Position numbers and translations under genes: made by a program
Notes under the pieces: model-generated
Told to the model about the DNA's origin: nothing
What the model saw: only the letters and a program-made list of their open reading frames with translations
Database searches by the model: none
In this document: positions 25,330 to 33,339 of the stretch, piece after piece
How positions within the stretch are numbered: the first letter of the stretch is position 1
Layout of the letters: the number at the start of each line of letters is the position of its first letter
IMG/VR virus record: IMGVR_UViG_3300027325_000007
Location: 1-43,363 of that record
Strand: one strand, 5' to 3'
Length of the DNA: 43,363 nucleotides
Source of the DNA: a virus

Positions 25330-25944
25330 TCACTCATGCCGGTCGCACGGCCGACCAAGCTCGGTGCAGGTCTCGGTGGGACTGGTAAGCACTCTCAGCC
25401 CACCTGCTTGCCAGACACCGGTGTAGCCACATCCGGGCATGGAAAACCGGACCGTGGGCCGATCATCATTCGTTCGCCCGACGTAGGTCCCACGCTCCAA
25501 GACATCTCCGTTCGCCTTGACGATCACGGCGGACAAGATGTTTTGGTAGCTGCTGGGCCACAAGAAAACCAAGTTCCCATCACTATCGCCGTTGGGCTTC
25601 TGGACATAGCCGAACTCGCCAAGGGCATTCGGCCCGTTGCACGGCAATCCTTGGTCGGGGTCAGGCTGACTCATATCGTTGGTCGCTTGGCTCACATCGT
25701 TGGTCGCAGAGTCCGGCGGCGGAACCACTACCACGAGCGGAGCAAAATCAATCGACTCGAACGCCTCGCGTTCCGCCACACTGTTTTGATTATCTTCAGC
25801 GATCTGCCGATCAGCCGAGGCTTCAATCGCCTCGACAACACGGTCGGTCGCCTCCGTGGGATTTTCGTGTTCGCAACCAGTAGGATACAACAGAGCTGCA
25901 AGCCAGAGGACAAGCAAAGTAGGATAACTAGGATAGTTCTTCAT
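25330..25944 (-). CDS. Lipoprotein in the lysis region
   Basis: This is a 204-residue protein beginning MKNYPSYPTLLVLWLAALLY. A hydrophobic signal sequence ends in PTGC, a plausible lipobox with Cys24 as lipid anchor. The mature part starts with a charged helical segment (to about residue 70), continues through Pro/Gln-rich linker with repeated NDVSQATNDMSQ, and ends in a beta-rich, four-cysteine domain (LPCNG, PGCGYTG, TCTELGRPC). It is the last gene before a terminator and follows another lipoprotein. An outer-membrane spanin subunit or an envelope-protecting lipoprotein is possible; the length is larger than usual for o-spanins. Confidence 0.6.
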   Translation of the reverse strand: MKNYPSYPTLLVLWLAALLYPTGCEHENPTEATDRVVEAIEASADRQIAEDNQNSVAEREAFESIDFAPLVVVVPPPDSATNDVSQATNDMSQPDPDQGLPCNGPNALGEFGYVQKPNGDSDGNLVFLWPSSYQNILSAVIVKANGDVLERGTYVGRTNDDRPTVRFSMPGCGYTGVWQAGGLRVLTSPTETCTELGRPCDRHE

Positions 25945-25945
25945 G

Positions 25946-26404
25946 TCAGCGGTACTCCAAAAAATGATTTGTGGCGCCGGCCACTACCCCGCCGAACCCG
26001 CCAGTAAGCGCCGCGCCGGCCACGTTACCGACTGCCCTAGCCATACCGCCCCGCCTCGCCATACCGCCCCCCTGAGCCGGCGGCGGTAGACGCTGAGCCT
26101 GCCAAGGCGACGGCGGAAAGATTTCCCAATGTTCCTGATACCGCCGGGCAACTTCGTCCATGACATCCCAGTGGGCGGTCACGAGATCCAAGTAGGCCTC
26201 GAGGCCAGCCTGAGTGTCAGTCGGGGACGGGAACAAAGGAGGCTGCCCAATGGTCACCTGGGCAATAGCCGGAGCCTGAGCCGGCGGCGCGACGGGCGCC
26301 CGCGTGGTTCGGACATTGGTTCGAACATTGGTGGTCGACGGCAGCGGCCCGGTTGCGCATCCGGACGCGACAAGAAGGGCGAGAAGGAAGCAGAAAAGTT
26401 TCAT
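25946..26404 (-). CDS. Lipoprotein, possible spanin-like component
   Basis: This is a 152-residue protein beginning MKLFCFLLALLVASGC. The lipobox VASGC is canonical, giving a lipid-anchored Cys16. The ATG at 26404 overlaps the upstream stop (ATGA); the longer frame to 26608 is Arg-rich and belongs to another strand of coding. The mature part has a Pro/Ala-rich spacer, a helical central region (LEAYLDLVTAHWDVMDEVAR), and a C-terminal Gly-zipper-like segment (GGFGGVVAGATNHFLEYR). In a lysis cassette, such a lipoprotein could act as an outer-membrane spanin partner, but no inner-membrane spanin with a coiled coil is recognised. Confidence 0.6.
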   Translation of the reverse strand: MKLFCFLLALLVASGCATGPLPSTTNVRTNVRTTRAPVAPPAQAPAIAQVTIGQPPLFPSPTDTQAGLEAYLDLVTAHWDVMDEVARRYQEHWEIFPPSPWQAQRLPPPAQGGGMARRGGMARAVGNVAGAALTGGFGGVVAGATNHFLEYR

Positions 26405-27132
26405 GATTGGAACTCGTGAAGGGTGGTCACATAACCAGCGGCCACATTGTCCTGGAGAAAGTGAATCAATGCGCCGGCGCGGCCTTGCGATGCGATGCAG
26501 GCGGCATGAAAGATGCGGCTTGAGTGACGCGGACCGAGCGCCAACTTTTGGCGCATTACCTCGACCGCGATCAGGAACTTGCAGCCGTGCCAAGCGGGAT
26601 AGGACCAATGACCAGGATGAATGGCGAGAGCGTAAGGAGCCAGATCCAAACCCTTGGTCTGGGCGTGTGCGAGAGGGCGAAGCTCCTTGAACTCATACTT
26701 CGCGTCCCCGACCAATTCCATCGCTTCCTTAAGGCGCTCGCCATACGCCATGACCCAGCCGAGCGCCGGACCGTCGATGAAATCCTTATCTTCCCTCGGC
26801 TTGATCTTCTCACGGCGAACGTAGCGAAGAAGCAGATTGAAGAAGTCGAAGCAGACATCGGTGGCCGAGAACATCGACACTTCATACCAAGAGTCGAAGC
26901 CAAGAACGTCCTTGATGATTCCAGGAATCACCTTCGGATCGATAGGTACGGGGTGATACTCCGCGAGCAGTTCCAAGACCTCTTGCGGCCACGGATCCGT
27001 GAGAGTATTCTGATGGTTCGCCACCACCATCACCTTCGACAGTTCGGTGTCCAGATCGGGGTTCGGCGGCGGAATCCCGTGGGCGTTACCCACGCGGTCG
27101 GACTCAACCGTCATCGAAGGAAGTTCGGTCAT
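26401..27132 (-). CDS. PAP2 / vanadium haloperoxidase-type phosphatase
   Basis: This is a 243-residue protein beginning MTELPSMTVESDRVGN. Three motifs match the PAP2/haloperoxidase superfamily in order and spacing: KYEFKELRP (K145, R152, P153; KxxxxxxRP), YPAWHG (179-182 in place of PSGH, His182 retained), and GRAGALIHFLQD (R218, H224, D228; the SRxxxxxHxxxD motif with S changed to G). In this family the histidine of motif 3 forms a phosphohistidine or holds vanadate. No signal peptide or clear membrane helices are seen, unlike lipid PAP2 enzymes. It sits between an HExxH lipoprotein and another lipoprotein in the lysis cassette, which suggests a role at the envelope, but the substrate is unknown. 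Confidence 0.72.
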   Translation of the reverse strand: MTELPSMTVESDRVGNAHGIPPPNPDLDTELSKVMVVANHQNTLTDPWPQEVLELLAEYHPVPIDPKVIPGIIKDVLGFDSWYEVSMFSATDVCFDFFNLLLRYVRREKIKPREDKDFIDGPALGWVMAYGERLKEAMELVGDAKYEFKELRPLAHAQTKGLDLAPYALAIHPGHWSYPAWHGCKFLIAVEVMRQKLALGPRHSSRIFHAACIASQGRAGALIHFLQDNVAAGYVTTLHEFQS

Positions 27133-27143
27133 GCTGATGGCTC

Positions 27144-27179
27144 GGGAGAGGGGAGGGGAGGGGCCGTTATTTCAACGGC
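27144..27179. other. G-run and hairpin between lysis genes
   Basis: The plus strand has four close runs of three or more G (27144-27163), directly followed by an inverted repeat GCCGTT-N5-AACGGC at 27163-27179. The hairpin covers the stop codon of the HExxH lipoprotein gene, and the C-rich strand takes the place of a ribosome-binding site for the PAP2 gene. There is no T-tract, so it is not a simple terminator. It may fold and limit translation of the PAP2 gene or process the mRNA. Confidence 0.4.
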
Positions 27180-27862
27180 GTCGAAGCCACGGCGACATGC
27201 ATCGAATTAACGGAGTTCGGAGAGAGGACGGGATAGTCCACTGTCGGAATCACTGGCTGGCGAAGGTCGATCTCAACCAGAGAGCACTGCCCGCCTGGAC
27301 ACCAACGATGGTCGATATGTTCTTCGAAATCGATTTCCTTACCGGAACAAGTCGTGATGAAGCGCGGGTGGACGTTATCGAAGAAGCCGCGTCGGGCGTT
27401 GTGGATGTGGGCCGCTTCGTGGAGAAACGTATCAAAGCCGACCGCGGTGCGACTGCGGACATCGTAGGCCAATCGGACATGATGAGCACTGATGCCGATG
27501 ACATCCCTGATCCCGTTGGCTTCACTGCCGTACCAATGAGTCTCGGTTGCTGCGTGGACGGCGTTGGTTTGGTGATCGATAAACCAAGGTCCCTCGATCG
27601 GATCGACACCAGTGGCCGGCACATACTCGGCCGTCACCTTCCACTCCCGGAGCTGGTCGAGGGTGAGCGGACAATCGAAGTCGGCGGCCAGAGCCGAGCA
27701 AGCCGAGTACATCAGCCGGCCCGCTTCTTCATGGTCCAACGGGACGTTCAAAATTTTCGAAGGCGCTTCACCGCCCGGAACCGGACTTGGAGTAGCCGCG
27801 CAGCCGAGGCCGAAAAATAGTACTGGCAAAAGCAGAAGTGTGTGGAGTCGTAGTGGTCTCAT
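27167..27862 (-). CDS. HExxH zinc-metallopeptidase-like lipoprotein, candidate lysis enzyme
   Basis: This is a 231-residue protein beginning MRPLRLHTLLLLPVLF. A signal sequence ends in GLGC, giving a probable lipid-anchored Cys21. The mature domain includes FLHEAAHIHNAR with HEAAH at residues 148-152, the zinc-binding and catalytic motif of zincin peptidases. Cysteines at several positions could form disulfides in the periplasm. It overlaps the holin candidate by four bases (ATGA), so the two are co-translated. No conventional endolysin was found in the window, so this protein may cut cell-wall peptides. The family is not otherwise identified; a lipid anchor on a lysis peptidase would be unusual. 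Confidence 0.65.
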   Translation of the reverse strand: MRPLRLHTLLLLPVLFFGLGCAATPSPVPGGEAPSKILNVPLDHEEAGRLMYSACSALAADFDCPLTLDQLREWKVTAEYVPATGVDPIEGPWFIDHQTNAVHAATETHWYGSEANGIRDVIGISAHHVRLAYDVRSRTAVGFDTFLHEAAHIHNARRGFFDNVHPRFITTCSGKEIDFEEHIDHRWCPGGQCSLVEIDLRQPVIPTVDYPVLSPNSVNSMHVAVASTPLK

Positions 27863-28050
27863 GAGTTTTCCTTAGGGAGGCACTTCATCCTTCGAATGGT
27901 GTAGACAATCGCGAATACCCCCGCGACGATCCCGACACCGTGAGCAGAGATGGCGACAACCTTTTCGGCGATGGCCAAACCAGCAACGTTGCTGGCTGCA
28001 GAGACGAGGAATCCGGTCCAGATTTTAATGATATCCATTTGTGGACTCAT
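27859..28050 (-). CDS. Holin candidate, two membrane segments
   Basis: This is a 63-residue protein beginning MSPQMDIIKIWTGFLV. It has two hydrophobic stretches, residues about 10-27 and 33-51, linked by a short turn, and ends in a basic tail (RRMKCLPKENS). Size, topology and position at the head of the lysis cassette fit a class II holin, which permeabilises the inner membrane at a set time. Two in-frame ATG codons four residues apart recall dual-start holins, but no ribosome-binding site distinguishes them. The downstream gene overlaps by four bases. Confidence 0.65.
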   Translation of the reverse strand: MSPQMDIIKIWTGFLVSAASNVAGLAIAEKVVAISAHGVGIVAGVFAIVYTIRRMKCLPKENS

Positions 28051-28135
28051 GATGGCGGAGCATCCTGCGCGACGGCAATGCAGCGAGGGCCAGTTGAACC
28101 GCGATCAGCACCGTTCAACAGACCTCAGCACCATT

Positions 28136-28402
28136 TCATAATTCTGAATGCTCATCATGGAAGGCTTCCAGTGCCACCCGGAACTCGGCCAAGATCCCAG
28201 CCCGATGGGTATGGCGCTGACAGGCCACAGGATTTTCTTCCTGCGACGCGAATCCGACCTCCCGGGTGCAGAATTGATCCAGCAAATGTTTCACGGCTTC
28301 AAGGCCGGCGGATGGGATTGAGGCGATGCCCGTTGCGAATTCAGTTTCGCTAAGAATTCGACCGTGGGCGATGACGGTGATGGATGTATTTTTTTCGTTC
28401 AT
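28136..28402 (-). CDS. Small hypothetical protein
   Basis: This is an 88-residue protein beginning MNEKNTSITVIAHGRI. It is acidic, with a His-rich C-terminal part (CQRHTHRAG, FHDEHSEL) and two cysteines. There is no signal peptide or membrane segment. It lies between the accessory genes and the holin candidate, preceded by an A+T-rich 48-base gap that could carry a promoter. No family is recognised. Confidence 0.55.
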   Translation of the reverse strand: MNEKNTSITVIAHGRILSETEFATGIASIPSAGLEAVKHLLDQFCTREVGFASQEENPVACQRHTHRAGILAEFRVALEAFHDEHSEL

Positions 28403-28450
28403 AATTTTTTAGTGATTTTAATTTTCTTGGCTGCGAGATTGAATAGTTGA

Positions 28451-28711
28451 TTATCGTGAATCCTCACCGAAAGATTTCCCCCGTTCCCCATCGCCTTCAT
28501 CGTACATAAATAATCCAGCGCCCTGCTCCTTTGCGGATCGTGCCACCGCTAGATCGCATTCGGGATGTAACTTCGTTGTGCAAAAGTCTGAATCCACGAT
28601 ACATGCGATTCGGGTGTAATGGTGGCCCGGCAGAATATCCTGTAGGCACCAAGTGCAAAAGTGCACCTTCCTTGCCTTCACTACAGACCTGCTCAGTTCT
28701 TGGTAGCTCAT
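28451..28711 (-). CDS. Small zinc-binding phage protein
   Basis: This is an 86-residue protein beginning MSYQELSRSVVKARKV. It has a CTWC pair, followed by GHHY and then HPEC, the pattern of a small treble-clef or ribbon-type zinc site (KARKVHFCTWCLQDILPGHH). Similar small proteins are common in phage genomes and of unknown role. The ATG at 28711 overlaps the upstream stop (ATGA), so a longer frame to 28762 is not used. The tail is acidic. Confidence 0.65.
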   Translation of the reverse strand: MSYQELSRSVVKARKVHFCTWCLQDILPGHHYTRIACIVDSDFCTTKLHPECDLAVARSAKEQGAGLFMYDEGDGERGKSFGEDSR

Positions 28712-29130
28712 GGTGTGCCCTCCGCTCCCCACGCGAACGGCGGAGGTCCGTCGAGAAGCCAAAGGTGCCGGATGTTGGCGACGTTCACCAAGCGGTCAGC
28801 CGGCGGGTAGATCTCGACCGCCCAGACGTCACCAACCGTTTTCTCCTTCGCCTCCTGGAGTTCATCCCATGTTATACCATCGGTCCAACTCCGAGCCTTC
28901 ACGTCAACATCTGCACGATTTACGCTGATTCTCCGGTGCCCTTTATCCTCATAATATTGAACGAGAAGACGCCGGTTACGCCATGCGCGGAGTGGGAACC
29001 CGGTCGCAGTGTAGGGAGTCGTGACTTCAAACTTTATCTCGACAAACTCTTTGCCGAATTTTTGAGCTTCCTTTCGGAGAATCTTACGCCGCTTCAGCAA
29101 CGCCGAGTGGCTGAAATTTTTCAGGTTCAT
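28708..29130 (-). CDS. DUF7694-like phage protein
   Basis: This is a 140-residue protein beginning MNLKNFSHSALLKRRK. The first 40 residues are basic and helical. The remainder, from GFPLRAWRNRRLLVQYYEDK through WDELQEAKEKTVGD and VEIYPPADRLVNVANIRHLW, matches the remembered pattern of DUF7694 proteins, which end in a Leu-Trp-containing strand. Function is unknown in the family. It overlaps the DUF5131 gene upstream by four bases (29127-29130) and the zinc protein downstream. Confidence 0.65.
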   Translation of the reverse strand: MNLKNFSHSALLKRRKILRKEAQKFGKEFVEIKFEVTTPYTATGFPLRAWRNRRLLVQYYEDKGHRRISVNRADVDVKARSWTDGITWDELQEAKEKTVGDVWAVEIYPPADRLVNVANIRHLWLLDGPPPFAWGAEGTP

Positions 29131-29894
29131 GACCTCACCCTCGGAAACTCATCGTAGGTCCGCTCGTTCAGAATGCGCCCAGTCTTCTTCTTCCCGAGGC
29201 GGTTGCCCATATCATCGTGGGCGCCCCATTGTTTGAAGAAGAATGAGACACCGAGGTCGCTGGCTTGATCGCACAACGACCACGCCCACGCTGGATTCAT
29301 CGGCCTAGCTCCCGGCCCGGACTCGCCACCAACGATCAGCCAGTCTGGCGTTTCACCTTTGGCCATCTGGATCGAGCCAAGCAACGGCTCAGCGGACACG
29401 AAGTGAACCACTGCCGGATTCGACAGCAGAACCGGAACCCGTTCATTCCAGTACTCCTGATTCTCGGCCGTCGTGCCAAGCCAGACGTTGTGCGGCACGC
29501 CGTCGAAGTGGCCCGCCATCATCGGTTCGATGTTCTCAGGCCGCTTCGTGAGCAGTTGCCAATCGAGCCAGGGCGTTTCGTTGACCAGTTCGAAGAACCG
29601 CTTCCGCAATTCCGGCAACTGCGGATGATCCTCAAACACGTCGGCCATGGAGGCCGCGAACACCTTGCGGCGGCGCATCTCTCGGGACGCGTCCCGGTTC
29701 CACTTTCGCGCTTCCTTCCACACCCCCTTCTTCGGCTCACGATCAGACCGGTCAGGGTGGCCCCAGACGTCTTTGCCCCATCGCTTCGCCCAAGCTGCGG
29801 CGTAGCAGTTGGTGCAGGCGGGGCTGATCATCTGGCAGCCCCACCACGGATTGAACGTGTAATCCGTCCACTCGATTTTCGTATTGGCACCCAT
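29127..29894 (-). CDS. DUF5131 (phage Gp37/Gp68) family protein
   Basis: This is a 255-residue protein beginning MGANTKIEWTDYTFNP. The N-terminal motif NPWWGCQMISPACTNCYA, the TKRP motif near the middle, the VWLGTTAENQEY strand and GGESGPGARPM are hallmarks of the DUF5131 family. The CX6CX2C cluster is compatible with a metal or Fe-S site as in radical-SAM-like barrels, but the biochemical activity is not established. The family is widespread in phages and mobile elements. The start codon overlaps the preceding gene's stop by one base. Confidence 0.88.
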   Translation of the reverse strand: MGANTKIEWTDYTFNPWWGCQMISPACTNCYAAAWAKRWGKDVWGHPDRSDREPKKGVWKEARKWNRDASREMRRRKVFAASMADVFEDHPQLPELRKRFFELVNETPWLDWQLLTKRPENIEPMMAGHFDGVPHNVWLGTTAENQEYWNERVPVLLSNPAVVHFVSAEPLLGSIQMAKGETPDWLIVGGESGPGARPMNPAWAWSLCDQASDLGVSFFFKQWGAHDDMGNRLGKKKTGRILNERTYDEFPRVRS

Positions 29895-30130
29895 CAGGAT
29901 TCCTCCTCTTTGCTGCGGAGGTAGCGGGCGATCCAGGTGATCTCAGGTGCCATCTTAGTTTTGGCTTCCTCCGCGCCCATGGCTTCGACCCCAGACTGCA
30001 CCAGGGCGCCTATGACATCAGCAGCCAAGTCCAGTAGCAACCGCCGCTCGGCGTCAGCAGCCAAATACTCGCCGGCATTCACCAAAAAATCTACGACGTC
30101 GTCTTTCTCTTTATCTGATTCCGCCACCAT
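29894..30130 (-). CDS. Small hypothetical protein
   Basis: This is a 78-residue protein beginning MVAESDKEKDDVVDFL. It is helical, acidic and leucine-rich, without cysteines, signal peptide or membrane segments. The ATG at 30130 overlaps the upstream stop; a longer frame to 30295 reads into the neighbour. It lies between the portal and DUF5131 genes. No family is recognised. Confidence 0.55.
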   Translation of the reverse strand: MVAESDKEKDDVVDFLVNAGEYLAADAERRLLLDLAADVIGALVQSGVEAMGAEEAKTKMAPEITWIARYLRSKEEES

Positions 30131-30432
30131 CAGGACACCGCCATCATCGGACTGGAAAAACTCTCGAGGTCGTCTTCCAGCGCCTCGACCGCCGCCGCCC
30201 AGCTGGTGTGCTTCGAAGTCCACGGCGGGATCTTGGTGTTGCCTGTGGCCCGCAGATGGACATGCGGCACCGTGGCATTTTTCATCATGCCACACTGCGA
30301 CCAGGTGAGCGTGCGGCCATCGGACGCGGTGAGCACAACCTTGCCGCGTTCGGCGTCGTGGGAAACGTGACTGCGAGCCAAGGCATCGACGATGTCGGTG
30401 GAGGTACTATTTTCAGGGGAGTTTTTCTTCAT
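30130..30432 (-). CDS. Small hypothetical protein
   Basis: This is a 100-residue protein beginning MKKNSPENSTSTDIVD. It has a central beta-rich segment (KVVLTASDGRTLTWSQCG) and a His-containing region (VPHVHLRATGN). There is no signal peptide. The gene follows the portal gene after a 26-base gap and is coupled to the next gene (ATG overlapping TGA). It could be a portal-associated or regulatory protein; no family is recognised. Confidence 0.55.
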   Translation of the reverse strand: MKKNSPENSTSTDIVDALARSHVSHDAERGKVVLTASDGRTLTWSQCGMMKNATVPHVHLRATGNTKIPPWTSKHTSWAAAVEALEDDLESFSSPMMAVS

Positions 30433-30458
30433 GGTATTTTTGGGTTTGGTTTTTGGGT

Positions 30459-32801
30459 TTATTGAGGGGCAGCGTTCGGGTCTTGCGACACACCCACGCG
30501 ACCGATGACAGGGTTCTCGGTGCGCTGCTGAACTTGGAATTGGAGATGCTTCATCCGCTCCTGGAGCTGCATGACCGCGGTCTCGTCGAGGCGTTGCAGG
30601 AAGTCGGACTCGGCCATGAACTTCTGTAGATATTCGAGGCGGGCGCCGAAGTTCTGGCCATCCTCGGCGTGGGTCACCGGGATACCGCTGGCGATCTTCA
30701 TCAGGTTCATTTGCTCGTCTTCGATCTCCTTGCGGGAAGCTTGGTCGGACGGCTGAACGATGCGGTCGGCAAGGGCCGGGTCGAACGCCTGGGCGAAGTA
30801 GGTCACGATTGGCCCGACCTTCAAAATCTGTTCGCGATCGAGGCCTTGCACCAACTGCACGACGAAGTTCAGGCGAGCGGTCAGCAGTTCGATGTCTTGG
30901 TTCTCGACCCGGTACTGCAACACCAGATCATAGCCGCCGGTGATCGCCTCCAGCAACTGGGCACTGGTGACGTCTTGGCGTCCAAGAATCCGGTGCAGTT
31001 CCGGCTCGGGGATGTTCTCGGCAGCCAAGCGGAGGCCCATCTTCCAGGCGTCCTTGAGCGAACCGAGGAAGCCGTCGACCACGTGCTGGCCATGTAGCCG
31101 GCGCAACTCGGGATCTACCTCGTCGGTGTGCAGGCCCCAGTATTGGGCGATCCGTCCCATGGTCAGTCCGACCACCTCGAGTGCCGCCTTGGGATACGTC
31201 GGCGGTTCCATCCAGCGGACTTCGTTCGGCCGGACTTCCGAGATCTGCGCCATCGGTGCCAGATTCACTTTGTAGTCGGGACGCATCGCCGACTTCATGA
31301 GCGGCGGCACCGCCCCGAGTTCGGCGTTGTTGGTGGCCGCGTCGGTGTGTTTCTTGATGTGCGTCTGCGCCGCCGACAGCAGTTCGGGAATGCTCCGGGA
31401 ATCCAGCAGATACGGAGTCGTGGCCTCCCGAACGAAGTCCACGAACGGGTAACTGTCCTCACCAAGCAACTCGCGTTCCTTGGCGGCGGTCTCCACTTCG
31501 CAATGGAACGTGGTGGCGTACAGGCCGGGGATATTGTCGCGGTTCACGGCCCAATGGTAGGCGGTCACGATCTCATAACGCTGGTAGTACGGGGACTCCT
31601 CACCGTGGAAGAACATCCAAGTGCTGGTGTCCGTCCCGAACTCGCCGACGCCTTGGAACCCGTCGCCGCCCCACAGCGATGAATCGCACCACGCGAAGCC
31701 GGTGGCACCATTGAACTCTTCGACCTGGTCGATGAACTTCCGAGCGTAGCCGCGGGTGTGTTGGCGGGAGCGCAGTTCGAACACGTTCACCCATTCGCGA
31801 GTGAACACCACGCCGGCGTCACGCATGTCGCGGATGTCCGGCGGAATGTGGAGATCGTGGTAGAGGCGCAGCGGATCAAAGATCAGTCGGCCTCCGGATT
31901 CCACCGGCATCGGGATCGTCGGGGTTTCTTCCGGTTCTTCCGCCGCCGCGAACTTCATCAGATCGCGGGCCACACGGGAGTAGGTGCCCTTTCTCAGTCC
32001 GGGGTAATGGGTTGCCAGCACCTCGGCGATCTGCTCACGCCGCCACTTCCGTTGCTCCTTGATTTCAGGCGGGTTCGACCCCAAGTTTTCCATGCGGATG
32101 AAGGGTTCCGAGTCTTCAAACAGTTCCTCCATTTCCGCCTGCACCTCCTCAATCGCCTCGGCCAAGTAGGCTTGCTCCTCTGGTGCTAGATCCTCGCCGT
32201 TGGCACCCTCCATCAACCTGGCCAATGTCGCGGCCACTTCCATTTCGGTCAGACTCTCAGGCGTGACCTCTTGCGGGAGGTTTTGAATTTTCGGCTCCCA
32301 GTAGACCCCGAGGAATCCGATGGCCGGCGAATCGGCCAGCATGTAGTTCGCCACCCGTTCGATGGCGAGGCGGTAGTAGCGACCGAGATGATGTTCGCGC
32401 AGGTAGTTCAGCAGCGTCGTGACCGAGGCCGCAAGCGGATCGTCGGTTCGTTCCATGCCGGTGACTCCGACCGTGAGCCTCGAAGTCGCCGACATGATCA
32501 GCATCACGTAAAAGTTCACCACCATGTCGGCCAGGCGAACCGGGATATCCGAGGCCCCGTCGAACGGCTTCGGATCTTCACAGTCATCGCACTTGTGCTT
32601 CCGTCCGTCCGGATGCTGGTTCGGCCAAACCGCGTAGCGGGTCTGGTGTGAGGTGTCCACCCGGCCATTCAGCGGCGAGGTGCCGTTCCGGTATTCGGAT
32701 GACATGTGGCTGATGTGCCGGCGGAATTGCTCGAGTTCTTCGTAGCGCAGTCGCTTGGACCCGCCGTCGCCTGATTCTATTGTGTAGTCGCGTTCGTTCA
32801 T
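30459..32801 (-). CDS. Portal protein
   Basis: This is a 780-residue protein beginning MNERDYTIESGDGGSK. A CDDCEDPKPFDGASD stretch is followed by DIPVRLADMVVNFYVMLIMS, typical of large podovirus portals. The long helical stem and wing regions follow, with a C-terminal region rich in Gln and Glu (QRLDETAVMQLQERMKHLQF) like a portal barrel. A twelve-fold ring of this protein would form the DNA gate and bind the terminase. Length is in the upper range for short-tailed phages. It is separated from terminase by three small genes. Confidence 0.85.
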   Translation of the reverse strand: MNERDYTIESGDGGSKRLRYEELEQFRRHISHMSSEYRNGTSPLNGRVDTSHQTRYAVWPNQHPDGRKHKCDDCEDPKPFDGASDIPVRLADMVVNFYVMLIMSATSRLTVGVTGMERTDDPLAASVTTLLNYLREHHLGRYYRLAIERVANYMLADSPAIGFLGVYWEPKIQNLPQEVTPESLTEMEVAATLARLMEGANGEDLAPEEQAYLAEAIEEVQAEMEELFEDSEPFIRMENLGSNPPEIKEQRKWRREQIAEVLATHYPGLRKGTYSRVARDLMKFAAAEEPEETPTIPMPVESGGRLIFDPLRLYHDLHIPPDIRDMRDAGVVFTREWVNVFELRSRQHTRGYARKFIDQVEEFNGATGFAWCDSSLWGGDGFQGVGEFGTDTSTWMFFHGEESPYYQRYEIVTAYHWAVNRDNIPGLYATTFHCEVETAAKERELLGEDSYPFVDFVREATTPYLLDSRSIPELLSAAQTHIKKHTDAATNNAELGAVPPLMKSAMRPDYKVNLAPMAQISEVRPNEVRWMEPPTYPKAALEVVGLTMGRIAQYWGLHTDEVDPELRRLHGQHVVDGFLGSLKDAWKMGLRLAAENIPEPELHRILGRQDVTSAQLLEAITGGYDLVLQYRVENQDIELLTARLNFVVQLVQGLDREQILKVGPIVTYFAQAFDPALADRIVQPSDQASRKEIEDEQMNLMKIASGIPVTHAEDGQNFGARLEYLQKFMAESDFLQRLDETAVMQLQERMKHLQFQVQQRTENPVIGRVGVSQDPNAAPQ

Positions 32802-32855
32802 TATTTGTCTGAGTTTAAGAGTTCTGAAAGTTTGCTGAATGGAGGACCCGCCAGC

Positions 32856-33074
32856 TCACGCATCTTCCTCCACCAGCTCGGGTGAAAGAACTGCGACGAC
32901 GTGCGACCGACGAAACCGCCGGCGGTGCCCGCCCCTGGGAAGGTTCACGGGGATCAGGATGCCGGCGTCAACCAAACCCCTGTATTCACCCGTGCTGAGT
33001 TGCCACGTCTCCATGATGTGCCGACGCCGCAAGAACACGGGCAGCTTCGAAATGCGTTCCTTAATTGTCTTCAT
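32856..33074 (-). CDS. Small MerR/excisionase-like DNA-binding protein
   Basis: This is a 72-residue protein beginning MKTIKERISKLPVFLR. WQLSTGEYRGLVDAGILIPV, then GGHRRRFRRSHVV, fits a winged helix-turn-helix of the MerR or excisionase type, with a very basic recognition region. It overlaps the next upstream gene by 14 bases. Between portal and terminase such a protein might regulate packaging genes or act like a small terminase subunit; the fold call is by pattern only. Confidence 0.55.
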   Translation of the reverse strand: MKTIKERISKLPVFLRRRHIMETWQLSTGEYRGLVDAGILIPVNLPRGGHRRRFRRSHVVAVLSPELVEEDA

Positions 33075-33327
33075 GCCGAACCTTTAATTTTGTCTGACCC
33101 TCAAAAGAGATGACGACTTCCGTGAGGGCATCGGAGATCGATTCGAACTGCTCAGGCTTCTTGGCCGTGAGCAGTCCTTTAAAGAGCTGGCGGTAGACGC
33201 GATGAGCGACACCGGCACCCGCAAGGAACGCCACGCGCATCTCGCTGCGCTGGGCATCGTTGATGTCCCCGCCGAAAGCTTTGGTGATGAGAGCGTCGTA
33301 CGCTGCTTCTAGGTCTGGTGCCGCCAT
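33061..33327 (-). CDS. Small hypothetical protein
   Basis: This is an 88-residue protein beginning MAAPDLEAAYDALITK. It is helical, with a cluster of Gln, Lys and Ala and a beta-like end (VVISFEGQTKLKV). There is no signal peptide or membrane segment. It lies in the packaging region between a DNA-binding protein and another unknown gene. Similar proteins are found as short portal-adjacent genes in phages, but no family was recognised. Confidence 0.55.
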   Translation of the reverse strand: MAAPDLEAAYDALITKAFGGDINDAQRSEMRVAFLAGAGVAHRVYRQLFKGLLTAKKPEQFESISDALTEVVISFEGQTKLKVRHEDN

Positions 33328-33339
33328 GATGCTCCTTGC

